From assembly GCF_965363235.1 (NCBI RefSeq), contig NC_134839.1, positions 100,211,743-100,275,742 on the forward strand: a stretch of 64,000 nt of DNA, given 5' to 3'. This DNA is from Mytilus galloprovincialis. Its lineage: Eukaryota > Mollusca > Bivalvia > Mytilida > Mytilidae. Under the pieces are notes generated by a model that made no database searches, was not told the DNA's origin, and saw only the letters and a program-made list of their open reading frames with translations. Both the position numbers and the translations under genes were made by a program. This document shows positions 39,595 to 50,847 of the stretch, piece by piece. Numbering within the stretch: position 1 is the first letter of the stretch; the number at the start of each line of letters is the position of its first letter.

Positions 39595-39790
39595 GCAGGA
39601 AGACATGTCATCTTACTCGAGTGAACACAATATTCTGACTATGATCCAACAAGACTCTGCTCCTAATCCCTTGTATTGTGTGCTTAGTGGAAAAGCAGCA
39701 AATACCAATTTTAAAATGTTTGGTTTGACATTTGAGGTAAACACACTAGATGGATGAATATAACTAGTATCACCCATTAATACAGCTAAA
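39595..39790. repeat. Dispersed repeat fragment (also at 20823-21080)
   Basis: CAGGAAGACATGTCATCTTA, CTGACTATGATCCAAC, GTGCTTAGTGGAAAAGCAGC and AATACCAATTTTAAAATG. It belongs to a common mussel short element that is truncated here. Confidence 0.5.
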
Positions 39791-39810
39791 GATAATGAAC
39801 AAACGATAAT

Positions 39811-40150
39811 GTTATGATGTACTGTCACAGGTAAGGGGAAGGGTTGGGATCCTGCTAACATGTTTAACCCTGCCACATTCTGTATGCGCCTGTCCAGCCT
39901 GTAATTAGGTGGTTGTCATTTGTTGCTGTGTTACATATTTGTTTTTTGTTCATTATTTTGTACACAAATTAGGCCAACAGTTTTCTTGATTTAATTGTTT
40001 AACATTTGTCAAATCAGGGCCTGACTATTTGGTATTGGCTTTGCTCATTGTTGAATGCTACATACAATCTATAGTTGTTCATTTCTATGCCATTTGGTAT
40101 CTTGTGAAGAGTTGTCTCATTGACAATCGTACCACATTTTCTTTTTAATA
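39811..40150 (-). repeat. Dispersed repeat family B, minus-strand copy
   Basis: A diverged inverse of 20178-20524: GGATCCTGCTAACATG, CATTCTGTATGCGCCTGTCC and GAAGAGTTGTCTCATTG are recognisable. Confidence 0.65.
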
Positions 40151-40817
40151 AATATAATACTTCCAAACAAAAAGATTTATTATTCCCAACAGACAAAAAT
40201 AATATAAAGCTGATAGCCACAAATCAAGAAAATATATTTAATAAGGAATGTATCTTAAATGTAAATTAATTTTTTTTCTTTAAATATTGACAAAAAAGTG
40301 TCAAAAGTGTACAGCATTGACATGCCGAGTGGTATACATTTAACAATAACAAATGTAACATAAAACAGATTTCTATTGCTATTTTTCTTCTAGAATTTAA
40401 AATGAAACTAAACATTGGAAACTCAGACCTCAGCTTGGCCAGTCATCTCTGATCCCAGAAAGCATCAATAAATTTCTTTCCATGCCTTTAACATGCAAAC
40501 ACTGATTTGTCCTTGATCCTTAACCTCTGACTCTGAAAATGTTTAATGAAGATTTAAAAGTTTTTAAACCAGTAAGGGCGCATGAGAATGCTTTGAACTG
40601 GACCAATGAGTTAACTTTTTCTGGTTTTTATGTATACCTAGTTTTAGATTAGCCAAGTCGTTCAGCCAGTATTACTATAACAAATGGTTGTTGATAATTG
40701 GTTCATAGAAAAATAAATAAAATACAGATAAAATTATAACTGAAATGAGGGAAAAAATCACAACTATAACTATATCCCCTGCCATCAATTGATTGTGGTT
40801 TTAAAAATAAACAAGAA

Positions 40818-41010
40818 TGTGTCCATAATACATGGATGCTTCGCTGGCACTATCATTTTCTATGTTCAGTGGACCATGAAAATGGGGTAAAATCTCTAAT
40901 TTGACATCAAAATAAGAAAGATAATATCATAGGGAACATGTGTAATAAGTTTCAAGTTGACCAAAAACTGTAAACTGAAGGGGCAGACGGAAGGACAAAC
41001 GAACAGACGC
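40818..41010 (-). repeat. Dispersed repeat family G, minus-strand fragment
   Basis: Inverse relative of 57062-57352: GTGTCC, ACTATCATTTTCTATGTTCA, GTGGACC and AAGTTTCAAGTTGA motifs correspond. It ends in a region with GGACAAACGAACAGACG, the inverse of the CGTTCGTTCGTC run in the other copy. Confidence 0.6.
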
Positions 41011-42065
41011 ACAGACCAGAAAACATATTGCCCATAAATGGAGCATAAAAATTAGACTAGGAATGTGAAAGCTATATATACATGCAATATTAATAAAATA
41101 ATACAATGCACTTTCTACCCATGTAGATATCCCAACATGTGATTTAATCAAATTTGATGACTGACTTCTCAGTTAAACTTCCTATTTATATTTTCACTTT
41201 TTTGTTTTCACAAATATAAAAAAAAAAGTTAAAAAAGGTTTTATAATTCAACATAGATTTTTACCTTTCTGCTTTAATATAACAATGGTGGTTTTGGCAA
41301 ATTGCTATATTTTTGCAAAACATATAACAAATCTGTTAACATCTTCATAAGTTAAAATTTCTGGTTTCTATTTGTATCCAGTTCACCTGTCCAAAAAAGT
41401 TACCAATACTTATCATGTGAAATTTCAGGCAAATTTGATTAACAGAAGACCTTTTAAATATTCTATTTAAATCTTAATGTAACATCAACTATGACATGGG
41501 CAAAACAGCGATAATCTATAATTAACATCATTCTGTGTTATATCAATATAATTTCAAAGTGTCAAATAAGCATAATCTAAAAGTGAAAAAAAAATCACCA
41601 TTATAAAAGAATGGAGCCATGTTGGCCATAAAATGAATGGTATTTGAAATATTCTCAAATTTGATGAATTAAAAGTTGAATATATGATTTATAATGAATC
41701 TATGAGTTTTTGGTTAAAAATATTTCCCATTCATTAGATCTACAGACATGAAAAAACAAAAAATCACAAAAATTACCGACTTGCCATAAAACTGGACAAT
41801 TTGACTAATAGATACCTAGGTACTTAGAAATAATAATAGAGAACAAATGTCGGCAAAACAAAAATTACAAAAAGAAGCTTATTTGCTCACAAAAAAATGT
41901 TTTGAGTGGTGCTTGAGTTCCGTAAAAATAATTTATCATAACGTCACATTTTAGTAATGAAGATAACTAATGTTGTTGTTTTCATAAAGGCTTACATATC
42001 ATAGGTTTAAAAGCTACAAATATTAATGTTGAAATGTCTACAAACAATCTTTTCTTTCTTCCGCA

Positions 42066-42181
42066 TTAAACATCATAATAATCTATATGTGCTCCTGAGA
42101 CAAATGTATCAGTCTCTAAAATCTGAACCAGTTTCTTTATAGAGGCATCACATTCCAATACATTGCCTTCCTTGTACAAGG
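42066..42181 (-). CDS. SPR: SPR exon 3: C-terminus
   Basis: Residues 228-265: SLYKEGNVLECDASIKKLVQ then ILETDTFVSGAHIDYYDV, stop TAA at 42068-42066. HIDYYD supplies the substrate-binding Asp. The acceptor (TCTGTTTCAG) sits 13 bp from a 66-bp tandem repeat. Confidence 0.94.
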
Positions 42182-45100
42182 CTGAAACAGAAAGAAAAAT
42201 ATATTCTCTTACTGTTTGGTGGTAAATAAGGCCTGGTATAAATAGCAGTTACTCCAAAACAAAAATATATTCTCATACTGTTTGGTGGTAAATCAGGCCT
42301 AATATCAATAGCAGTTACTCCAAAACAAAAATATATTAATGTATAAGGCTTCAGTCTTCTATCGTCATCTATTGCAGTCAAATATCTACACTTTCTAAAA
42401 AAATTTTGAACCGTTTTAATCTTCATTGGCCTTCTTGATATAGGCTTAGGGATGAAAATCTCCAGAGTCATTTAGGATTTAGGTGTACTATCACAGTAAA
42501 TCAAAATTAGATATACTGCTTTGAAAGTGCAAATGTATACTGTTTTACACCTGTTTGTCTGACTATTTGTTAGGAACTACAAATGGGAGCTTCCTTAAAC
42601 TAGGTACCAAACTTTGATGGAACATGCTATACCATGTGATGCTATTCACATGTCTGGCTTATTAACTTCCTGTTTATCAAATGCTGTGGATTCATTTATT
42701 TTCGTGGGTATCAAGTTTCATGGATTGTGGAAAACTAGCATTTATATGGATATTTGATTTTGTGGTTTTCATTGGCATTGTCTGTGTTCAAAGCAATAGA
42801 ACATTTGTAATTTATTGAATGTTTAAATTTGTGGTTTGCCTGTTCCCAAGAAACCCACAAAAATTAGTATCCAATGAATAATAATAAATCTACCGTACTT
42901 ATATATTCTTAATTCTTACAGATAATGACCATGTATGACATTTCTGTCACGTTTTATTGAGGAACTGCAAATCAGAACACTCTGATTTTAATATCAAAAT
43001 TCATGCAAGCATGCTTTACAATCATCTTCGCTAGCCAAGGGTTACGATCCACTCCCGCTCTCTTCACCCTTGGCGGATTGAGATAATATTTCGGAGACAC
43101 AAGGTAAGGATTTTTATTGGTTGCAGTAGAAACTCGCTGCATCCAATCAAAAAGCGCCTATAACATGATCACATGTAAACATAGAATGTGTTTGTAAACA
43201 ATTGCCACATGTTTATTGTGCAACAAGTCTTTACATCACTAAACATACGACTATATTTAGTGACAACTTGAATGTTTTAATCAACTATTAGAAGTTCCTG
43301 TGTATGTTTCATGCACAAATGCATGAATGTTGACGTATATTTTTTAGTTTCCGGCTTTACCAAGTGGATAGAATCTAGACGCTACCGTGTTTTTACCTCC
43401 AAATTGAAGAGTTCAAGTGCTACCATTGGTCAAGAATAATGTATTCGGAATGGGCGTGACTTTAATCTTCCGATAGATGGCGCAACATTGATATCACAAA
43501 TGTTGGTTCAATCTGCCAAGGGTGAAGAGAGCGGGAGTGGATCGTAACCCTTGGCTAGCGAAGATGGCTTTACAATGTACGGTGTGATGCATTCTCACCT
43601 TCCTGTTAATTGAATACTAACATGAGGATATCAATATTGAGCAGTAGCAAACAGTTCCACTTGTTATGGTTATAGGCAACTTTTTATGTTGCTAGTTTAT
43701 TATAATGTATGTGTTCCGGACCATATGAGTATTTGGACCATACGCATATGGTCATGACCATATACATATACTCATATGGTCCGACGGTATGCGTATGGTC
43801 GGACCATATGAGTATAATACTCGTTTGGCTATTAACGGGCAGGACCATATGAGTATTTGGACCATTTATGTATTTTTTTTAAATTACATTATAAACGTTT
43901 CAATAATACAAAAACTTTATCTAAAAAAAACAGTGATGGTTACATGACAATTTATTAATTTTATAATCCAAAAACTATGTGAAAATTAAATATTGATGCC
44001 ATAGTTAGTTTTCATCGCTAGTTACATTCTTGCATGTATGCTTGGTGTGACATTCACTTCCATAAGGTATCATAGCTTTTTTGCATTTGCAAGAAATTTG
44101 TGCACGATCATTTTCATTTACACCTTTTTTTTGCGAGTGAAACTATAGCTAGACTTTTTGCAGCTGTGTACAGTGATACCAAAGTTGTTGGCCATTCTGA
44201 TGTCTACGGTGTTTTCAATAAGCTCTAGGTCTCAAATAACGTAAAATGACTGTACTACACCATATTCACAATACAACTTAAATAAACTATGTTACTTTCC
44301 AGTGACTGCTTGTGTAAAAGTTCATTAAGAAATTTTTGGAGTTTAATTATTTTAGTCGACATATTGCCATTCACTCGTAATAACAAATCGGTAATGAACG
44401 ACCATCGGTATAAAATGTGTTTACTATAAATATGACAATTAAGTAAAATTAACTATGTGAAACTTCTTATTTTTATTTAGCTTATCTTTTGATCATCATT
44501 TAATAATAAAATTACCTATATTATAGCGTCTTTTAAATGAACGGTCATATCATATGAAGAGTTTAGAAGTATTGAAAGTAAACTGTAACAAGAGTGTTAA
44601 TCACCCCGACCATACACGTATGGTCGGACCATATGAGTATATACCCATATGGTCATGACCATACGCATATGGTCCAAATACTCATATGGTCTGGAACATA
44701 TGCATCTTATCTCCAATTAGTTCAAATAAGAAACTTAGAAGCATCATTAATACTTACATTCAAACATTTGTTTAACCTCTGGGTCTGAAGTATTTTCTCT
44801 ACATTTGATCTGCATATCTGTTTCACAAGGACCAGGGGCATAACTCAGTACCCTTATTGTGGGTTCCTCTTCTGTCATAACCTTATAGAACATATCACGT
44901 GCTGCTTTTACTGAAAAAATGTTTATGCATAAAATAATCTATCTGGTGAAATCTGAAGATATATGTTATTGTATGAGGTACAGACAAAATTGTTCTGCAA
45001 TGATGTAAAAACGCATAAATGTTCATTGGCTGTCAATTTTCATATATATATTGACACCAGAATGTATCCTTTACAAATGTAAAATTTTGTTGAAATCCAA

Positions 45101-46572
45101 GCACTAAGTATTATGGCTACAATTTAGAAAAGGAGTCCATCCAATAATTACTGACATCAGAAATCAATTGGGAATATATTATACTGGTCCTCATTTTAAT
45201 TGTCAATCAAATCCTAGCAAATTTTCAACGTTTCTCAAAATATATAATTCATTACCAAAATTTAAGTTTTAACAACAATTTTGACGTCAAGAACCAATTT
45301 TGGAAAGCATATCAATTTAGATTGTCATCCTAAACAAAAAAATCTTTCCAAAAATGGTAACTTTCTGATATAAAGTAAGCTTATAACCCAAATTTGACAC
45401 TGATAATTAATTTGGAATAGCATAAAATGCCTGTAGATCAATTTTTGTTGTTGAAACCCTAGCATAGAAATTTTCAATAAAAAGTACATTTTTAAACATT
45501 TTAGAACTGGGAATTATACTTTCTCTGCCCAAAATATACATAAATGATGATACGAAACAAGAAAAATCATAAAATGTTTACAAAATATACAAATTTTATC
45601 ATAGTTTGTTGCGATGGAAACTTGTCATATGTGATTTATTTTTTAATATTATCTGTACACCATTCACCTTAGAAATGTAACTTTAGAATTTTTCTAACAA
45701 TAACTTATCTCTCTTACCACAAGTGTTTTAATTCTTTCCCAAAATTTTACCTTACAGTAAATTTGACACTAGGAGTTTGGAGTAGTATAATTTTAACCTT
45801 CTTATACATCTTAATTAATTTACTTGAAATGATAGAATAAAAGAATATTTCTAAAAAATAGTGATTTTTTTCTCACCAAATTTTCACAAAACTTAAAATT
45901 GTGACACAATGAATTTTGAAAAGCACACAACATACAATAATTGTTTTATGAAATCCCAACACAACAAGATGTTGCTCCCTCTTACTTTTTTTCACATTGA
46001 ATGAAATTATGTAATTTTATAGACATAACAGAACTGAACTCACCTGTACAATATAGAGAGAAGCTTTTAAATGCTTTAACTGCTGTAAGTGATGATATAT
46101 TAATCACATATCTGTGTGCAAATTTCTCTTGGGTAAAAAAATTCAAACATGCAGAATTCAACAAAATATTTCCAGTCACGTTAACTCCAAAATGTGTGTT
46201 CAACTCTGAAACATTAACCAGATCTTTAACATATTTACTGTTGTCTCCTAAGGTCCCTGCATTGTGCACAATAACTGCCTGTTCAAAGTTATCAATAGAC
46301 AAATTGTTTTCTTTAAAAATATTTTCGAAAATATTGCTAAACTTTTTTTCATCTAAATCTCCTTGATCAAATTCACTGACAACTACTTTAACATCCTGAC
46401 AAGATGACTTGATTTCTGTTTCAACCTCTTTTAAAGCTTTCATATCCCTTGAAAGTAGTATCATTACACTTTCCCTTCTGGCTTTCTTAGCAAAGCTTAT
46501 GGCCATACTTCTTCCAAGACCTCTGCTTGCACCAGCTATAACAAAACATGATTTCTTCTCAAACACTCCCAT
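42066..46572 (-). CDS. SPR: Sepiapterin reductase, complete three-exon gene
   Basis: Encodes an NADPH-dependent short-chain dehydrogenase of 265 aa (human 261) that performs the last reductions making tetrahydrobiopterin, the cofactor of aromatic amino acid hydroxylases and nitric oxide synthase; cytosolic. Exons on the minus strand: 46572-46044, 44910-44758, 42181-42066, all phases matching. Landmarks: N-terminal Rossmann motif AGASRGLGRS (residues 13-22), IVHNAGTLGD (101-110, the SPR form of NNAG), catalytic Ser161 in NISSLTA, Tyr174 and Lys178 in YCTVKAARD (human Ser157, Tyr170, Lys174), SYAPGPCETDM, and the C-terminal SGAHIDYYD with the pterin-binding Asp261 (human Asp257). The ATG was chosen because it precedes the Rossmann motif at family-typical distance. 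Intron 2 contains two DNA-transposon-like elements. Confidence 0.95.
42195..42336. repeat. 66-bp tandem duplication beside the SPR exon 3 acceptor
   Basis: Two full units and a short third start AAAAATATATTCTC and include ACTGTTTGGTGGTAAAT and AGCAGTTACTCCAAAAC. They lie in SPR intron 2 immediately before exon 3. On the minus strand a 107-codon frame runs through them; it is a repeat by-product. Confidence 0.85.
43023..43566. mobile_element. Mutator-like MITE with perfect 10-bp target duplication
   Basis: A 544-bp element in SPR intron 2. The ends are inverted repeats, 52 bp perfect (CATCTTCGCTAGCCAAGGG ... TTCACCCTTGGC) and extending to 59 bp with one mismatch. It is flanked by identical GCTTTACAAT at 43013-43022 and 43567-43576. 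Long TIRs plus 9-11 bp target duplications are the hallmark of Mutator-like elements. The interior has no transposase. The intact ends and duplication point to a recent insertion. Confidence 0.88.
43717..44702. mobile_element. 985-bp element with palindromic GGACCATATGAGTAT ends
   Basis: The left block (43717-43805, extending to about 43870) and right block (44608-44702) are inverted copies. Each is itself built of short palindromic modules such as GGACCATATGAGTAT, GACCATACGCATATGGTC and GGTCATGACC. The outermost ends are TTCCGGACCATATGAG and CTCATATGGTCTGGAA. The interior (43880-44590) is AT-rich and non-coding. The target duplication is not obvious. It sits in SPR intron 2, beside exon 2. 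Confidence 0.75.
44758..44910 (-). CDS. SPR: SPR exon 2
   Basis: Residues 177-227: VKAARDMFYKVMTEEEPTIR then VLSYAPGPCETDMQIKCREN. It contains Lys178 and the PGPxxTDM loop that closes over NADPH. Acceptor TTTTTTCAG, donor GTAAGTA. It lies just left of the end of the 43717-44702 element. Confidence 0.95.
46044..46572 (-). CDS. SPR: SPR exon 1
   Basis: Residues 1-176 plus one base: cofactor-binding half of the Rossmann fold, HNAG motif, catalytic Ser161 and Tyr174. It ends TGTACAG|GTGAGT. Reading through the donor would add about 20 residues without the catalytic Lys. Confidence 0.96.
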
Positions 46573-47289
46573 TGTGCACTTCCTTCAAGATAATAAATAA
46601 AATTTAACATGTTTTATTGCATTGAAAATAAAAACTATGATTTCTTAATTATGAGTAAACCAACAACTACTAACTTTATACTTTATTTCTTTTTAACTTA
46701 ATAGCAATATTTCTAAACATTATTATGATACTGTTGTTGTTCAATTATTGTGTCTTGTAAATCTGGTGATAAGCATAGATTGAAACACTTATTTAATTTT
46801 ATTTAAAAGTTATGGTTGATCATGGTTTGTAGCAAAATTAAAATTCTGTTTGTTTTTCAGGATTGAAATTCTGCACAGGCAAAACTTTCTTCATGTACTG
46901 TTTATCTGCATCTGGCAGAAAATTGCCATCTTCAACATGTCAAAGTTTCTGTTATATACTAGTAATTGTTTTCTAGAAAGTTTATTGCAATAACTGGTAG
47001 AGTTCTGTAATTTGGTACTAATATTTTGTTGTTTTTTATCTCTAATATACGGATATTATAATCTCACTTAAGTACTTTTCTTGTACCGGTATAGTCTTCT
47101 GTATTAATTTATTCACAACTTTTTAACAGGTTGGGGAAGATTCTCATAAGTATCATCCCCATTGAAGGGTATTATTATAGAATACCCTAAACAGGCATCA
47201 ATTTATAGTAATAACAAGAATGCACACTCTGAAATGTCGCCTTCTTTTCTTAACATTGATATTATGTTGAAAGTCCTAAATATAAAGCA

Positions 47290-47830
47290 CAACTACAGGC
47301 TCTCAAGAGACTGTGTCGCTCACCTGACTCTACTTTGGTTTTAGAAATCATATAAAAATAGAAAAAAATCATAACAGATAGTATCATACCCAAATAATGA
47401 TTGAGGCCAAATTTTTTTTAATATTGGTCCCGTAATTTAATCAAATATCCTGGTGACCATCTTGAACAGTAAATCATTCCATTCAGTGGTTCTGAATAAG
47501 GTACATTCATGCCATGTTTCATGTTTGGTTTCATTCCATTCAGTGGTGGTTCTCTAAAAGAAGACATTTGTATGTATTTCCCATAGGGTCCTATGTTAAA
47601 CTATGTCCCCCCACTAGCAGCCATCTTAAATGATGGATTGGCTTCAAAGTAACAACACTTGGTCAGGACCTCATAAGGAACTTTCATGCCATGTTTGGTT
47701 CCATTCCATTTGGTGGTTCTCTAGAAGAAGACCAAAATTTAAAAGATTAACAACAAAGACTACGGACGACAGATGATGGACGCCAAGTGATGAGAAGAGC
47801 TTACTTGGCACTTCGGGCCAGGTGAGCTCA
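47290..47830 (+). repeat. Dispersed repeat family F
   Basis: Two related halves share TTCATGCCATGTTT, GGTTTCATTCCATTCAGTGG / GGTTCCATTCCATTTGGTGG and GGTTCTCTA(A/G)AAGAAGAC. It opens with CTGTGTCGCTCACCTGACTC and closes with CACTTCGGGCCAGGTGAGCT, both hallmarks of a family very common in bivalves. Confidence 0.65.
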
Positions 47831-47879
47831 AAACTTAACACTGACATGAACCGTTTAAAAAGGTCATGGTGAGGTGAGA

Positions 47880-48345
47880 CTGACATGTAAATCATAAAAT
47901 ATTACCATACACCAAATATAGTTGACCTATTGCATTTGGTATTAGAAAAAAAGACCACAACAGTTGGAACTCAAAAACTTAACTTTTGACCACTGAATCA
48001 TGAAAATAAGGTCAAGGTCAGATGACACCTGCCAGTTGGACATGTACACCTTACAATCATTCCATACACCAAATATGGTAGACTTATTGCATACAGTATA
48101 TGAAAAAAAAGACCAAAACACAAACTTAACTAAAACCACTGAACCATGAAAATGAGGTCAAGGTCAGAGGACATCTGGACTTGTACACCTTACAGTCTTT
48201 CCATACACCAAATATACCAGCTAGCTAGACCTATTGCTTATATAGTATCTGAGATATGAACTTCAACACCAAAACTTAACCTTGTTGAAATCCTTGTTCA
48301 CTGATCTATGAAACATGTGAAATGAGGCACAGGTCAAGTCAAAAT
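47880..48345 (+). repeat. Family H tandem units (~125-130 bp)
   Basis: About three and a half units share CCATACACCAAATATGGT, AGACCTATTGC, AAAACTTAACTTTTGACC and GAAAATGAGGTCAAGGTCAG. An inverted array of the same family is at 56255-56800. Confidence 0.75.
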
Positions 48346-48516
48346 TGTCTGATGGGGATGAGGATCTTGCAAGGTATCCTATTACTCAAAATAATTTTAA
48401 GAGAGAAATTGATATTACAAAAAATCTTAAGAACTTTTATTTTTTAAGAAATGTGAATGATCAATAGATATCTTTCTCAGGAGATGGTCTTTAATAATTA
48501 TAATCTTTCTTATGGT

Positions 48517-48655
48517 ACAAAATGATCATGGTACGAAATGGTTTATGTTATGGTTGAAATAGTTTTTGTTATTATACGAAATGGTTTTTGTTATAGTACG
48601 AAATGGTTTCTTGTTATGGTACAAAATGGGTGGTACGAAATGGTCTGGGTACAAA
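48517..48655 (+). repeat. Degenerate tandem patch GGTACGAAATGG
   Basis: Five to seven imperfect units of about 20-28 bp with ACGAAATGGTTT and TTGTTATGGTAC. A simple, non-coding tandem repeat. Confidence 0.65.
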
Positions 48656-49089
48656 ATGACTTTGATTCCTTAAAAACATTGATTTTACTCATGTGGACTG
48701 TAACTATAAACAGGTTTTCATAATTTGGTTGTTGGGAATATATCCATATTTTGAAGGTGAAATTGAATATATTTAACAGAAAACAATCAGGCACACAAAG
48801 GGAGGTGTTAATAGTTATTTTAGGCTGTCATCTAGTATCTTTGTCTGACAGATTGAAACGCAAATATTTTTTAGCAATAAACGTATTTACACTTTTGGTA
48901 TTTAGCTGAATCTTGCCTCCGAATGACCTTAGATCTACTCCGAATCACCTTTTGACGTCAAGCAACAATCACTTTTAAATTGTGACGTCAAATATTTTAA
49001 ATTATGATGTTAAAGTTTACGGGAACCTGTGTGATTTTACGTAATGGCAGACAAATTTGCATACAAATTATACATAAACTAGAATGGGT

Positions 49090-49400
49090 ACTTTGAGGGC
49101 CTCGGTTGGTCAAAGTTGTCCCCTACTTTGACCTGGAGATCAATCTTCTGATATCTCTCTGGTTTGTCTGTTTCCACCGAGTGGCCCGGTGGTTCTCTCC
49201 GAGTACTTCGGCTTCCTCCACCATAATAACAGACTTCCCGGTGTCCTACACGCTCCCTTGGGCGGTGTTGGGTGGGGATTGTTCTGGTGGTGGGATAATA
49301 TTGTAAAGGACACATCTCCATTAATCCTTAGGGAGTGTACATGGATCCGCTGTACCCTTGCAGTCAATCAAGGGGTGCGTCTAAATTGGCGGAATCTCGA
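49090..49400 (+). repeat. GC-rich dispersed repeat
   Basis: Contains GGGCCTCGGTTGGTCAAAG, GAGTGGCCCGGTGGTTCTCT and GAGTACTTCGGCTTCCTCC, ending near ACATACATACATACAAG. Overlapping open frames exist in several registers on both strands, as expected for a GC-rich non-coding repeat. Not a gene. Confidence 0.5.
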
Positions 49401-49746
49401 GTACATACATACATACAAGTGTCAAATACGTCTATTTGGAATAGTAGTCTCAGCTCAGGATGAAAGTGAAAAAAATTACTTTTTTTAGTATAAATTAACT
49501 TATTTTAATATATAGATCCTTTATGATTATTTATATGTCATTGACATATATCCATTATATGAATGTAGGTCAAATTTCTTACCACGGGAAAAGAGTGGGA
49601 ATCCGCAAATTATATTATTACAGTGCGCGGACGTCTCAGAGAACACCTTTGCCAATGTCAAACTCGTACCTTCGATAACTCGCCCCAGGAACTTCAGTTA
49701 CTAATCTAACACAGTTATCTCCCCATACAAACTACATTGATGCATC

Positions 49747-49862
49747 ATGGGTAAGACGCGAAATTTGAACGGGGACCGAGATGTGAAAGAATCCGAGATA
49801 AAAAATACTTTAGCAAACAGAAATGTCCAGAAGAAAAAGAAGATGTTTTACTCGTTTATTAG
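49747..49862 (+). CDS. Candidate first coding exon of the serine-rich protein gene
   Basis: The ATG in ATCATGGGT opens 38 codons plus two bases: MGKTRNLNGDRDVKESEIKN, then TLANRNVQKKKKMFYSFI, ending AG|GTACTA. The phase fits the exon at 60638: AG plus A gives Arg, making a junction FIRRISTEEEE with a protein kinase A-like RRIS site. The flanks look like a gene start. Weak points are the mediocre donor and the 10.8-kb intron this implies. If not joined here, it may be a chance frame. Confidence 0.35.
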
Positions 49863-50195
49863 GTACTAATCAAAATGTTGTCTTCGACAAGATTGCGAAT
49901 AAGGAACACTCTTTTCAAATACGCAAACATTTGATAAATGTTTTGAGGTTGATGCAAAAAGAAAAACAAAAATAAATGGTCAATATTCCATATGCACAAC
50001 CATTATAATTATGTAAAAGATAAACCATTTAAGTCAATAAAATAAAGAAAAAATTTACAATAAAAAAAGAGTAGATAACTAGCAGGGACTCGATTAGCAG
50101 ATTATTTTTGTTTTTGTTTTTCAAATGTTTTTTATTGTATTTCCTGGCTATTTTAGTATTTATCATATTATATGTATAGATTATAGGGTTTTCTA

Positions 50196-50330
50196 CACAT
50201 TGATATCGTAAAATATCAGCCGCGAGCCACAATGTCATGAATGTGAACCTTTTTGGCGAGTGAACGCAGCAAATGAGCTAAAAAGTTTCACATTATTCAG
50301 AGCGGCTGATATTTTACAATATCTATATAA
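50196..50330. mobile_element. Foldback element
   Basis: GATATCGTAAAATATCAGCCGC-type left arm and GCGGCTGATATTTTACAATATC-type right arm; inside them GTGAACCTTTTT pairs loosely with AAAAAGTTTCAC. About 135 bp. Confidence 0.65.
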
Positions 50331-50417
50331 GAAGAAAATCCGATTATCTTTTTATCGTTCTATTACTGATCTTTTCCCTCTTCCTAAGACAGTTTTACGC
50401 ATGACGAAAGCAAGCTT

Positions 50418-50490
50418 GAAAACGTCTCCTCTCGCATTGTGAAATCGCTGATAACTTCTCCTCTCACATTGTGACATCGCTGATAATGCC
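50418..50490 (+). repeat. 33-bp tandem duplication
   Basis: TCTCCTCTCGCATTGTGAAA then TCGCTGATAACT, followed by TCTCCTCTCACATTGTGACA then TCGCTGATAATG. Two units only. Confidence 0.75.
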
Positions 50491-50847
50491 TGGTCTCGTT
50501 TTGAAGCCTTGATATGTGAATTACAGAGCGACAGAGCAGGGCAATATAGGCGTAGGGAAGGACGATAAATTACATTATTAACGTGTTCAATGTTGGCTTC
50601 AGTATTTCTTTGTTTTCCAGCAATGTGCAGTTTACTATCCATATACTGAAAAATTCAAAGAAATATTGTTGTCAAAGTTAAAAACATATACAGTCCGGTA
50701 AATCACGGGATTGCAGTTATAAATAACTTATCAATTTTAATATTTTCTATCCCTTCTGAAGGCTAAGACAATTATAACTTATAAGAACAATTTTATTTGT
50801 GTTACAGTGTGGATATTACGAAATCAGCTAATGCGAAACATCACCAG

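Larger units (their letters stand above)
35302..42065. other. Intergenic region between GLB1 and SPR (tail to tail)
   Basis: No convincing exon. It holds the GLB1 3' UTR, a TIR element (35513-36681), repeat family C (37448-37680), a hairpin (37772-37815), a 41-bp tandem array (38693-39433), repeat family B (39811-40150) and a family G fragment (40818-41010). From 41010 to 42065 is AT-rich sequence with no recognised feature, including the presumed SPR 3' UTR. Confidence 0.65.
46573..49746. other. Intergenic region upstream of SPR
   Basis: Contains the SPR 5' flank (46573-47280, no core promoter motif recognised), repeat family F pieces (47290-47830), family H tandem units (47880-48345), a degenerate GGTACGAAATGG tandem patch (48517-48655), unannotated AT-rich sequence, and a GC-richer repeat (49090-49400). 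If the exon at 49747 is real, this is a divergent promoter region. Confidence 0.55.

Noticed and set aside
42148..42471. 107-codon minus-strand frame before SPR exon 3
   Set aside because: It spans the 66-bp tandem duplication in intron 2. The real exon 3 uses another frame with correct splice phase and the SGAHIDYYD ending.
43717..44702. Helitron or LTR element
   Set aside because: Ends are inverted and palindromic, with no CTRR hairpin terminus, no long direct repeats and no coding sequence.
49079..49488. Overlapping 66-99 residue frames on both strands
   Set aside because: Open frames in several registers at once reflect the GC-rich dispersed repeat, not a gene.
50352..50642. 96-codon minus-strand frame
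   Set aside because: Overlaps a 33-bp tandem duplication and shows no domain, acceptor or donor supporting it.
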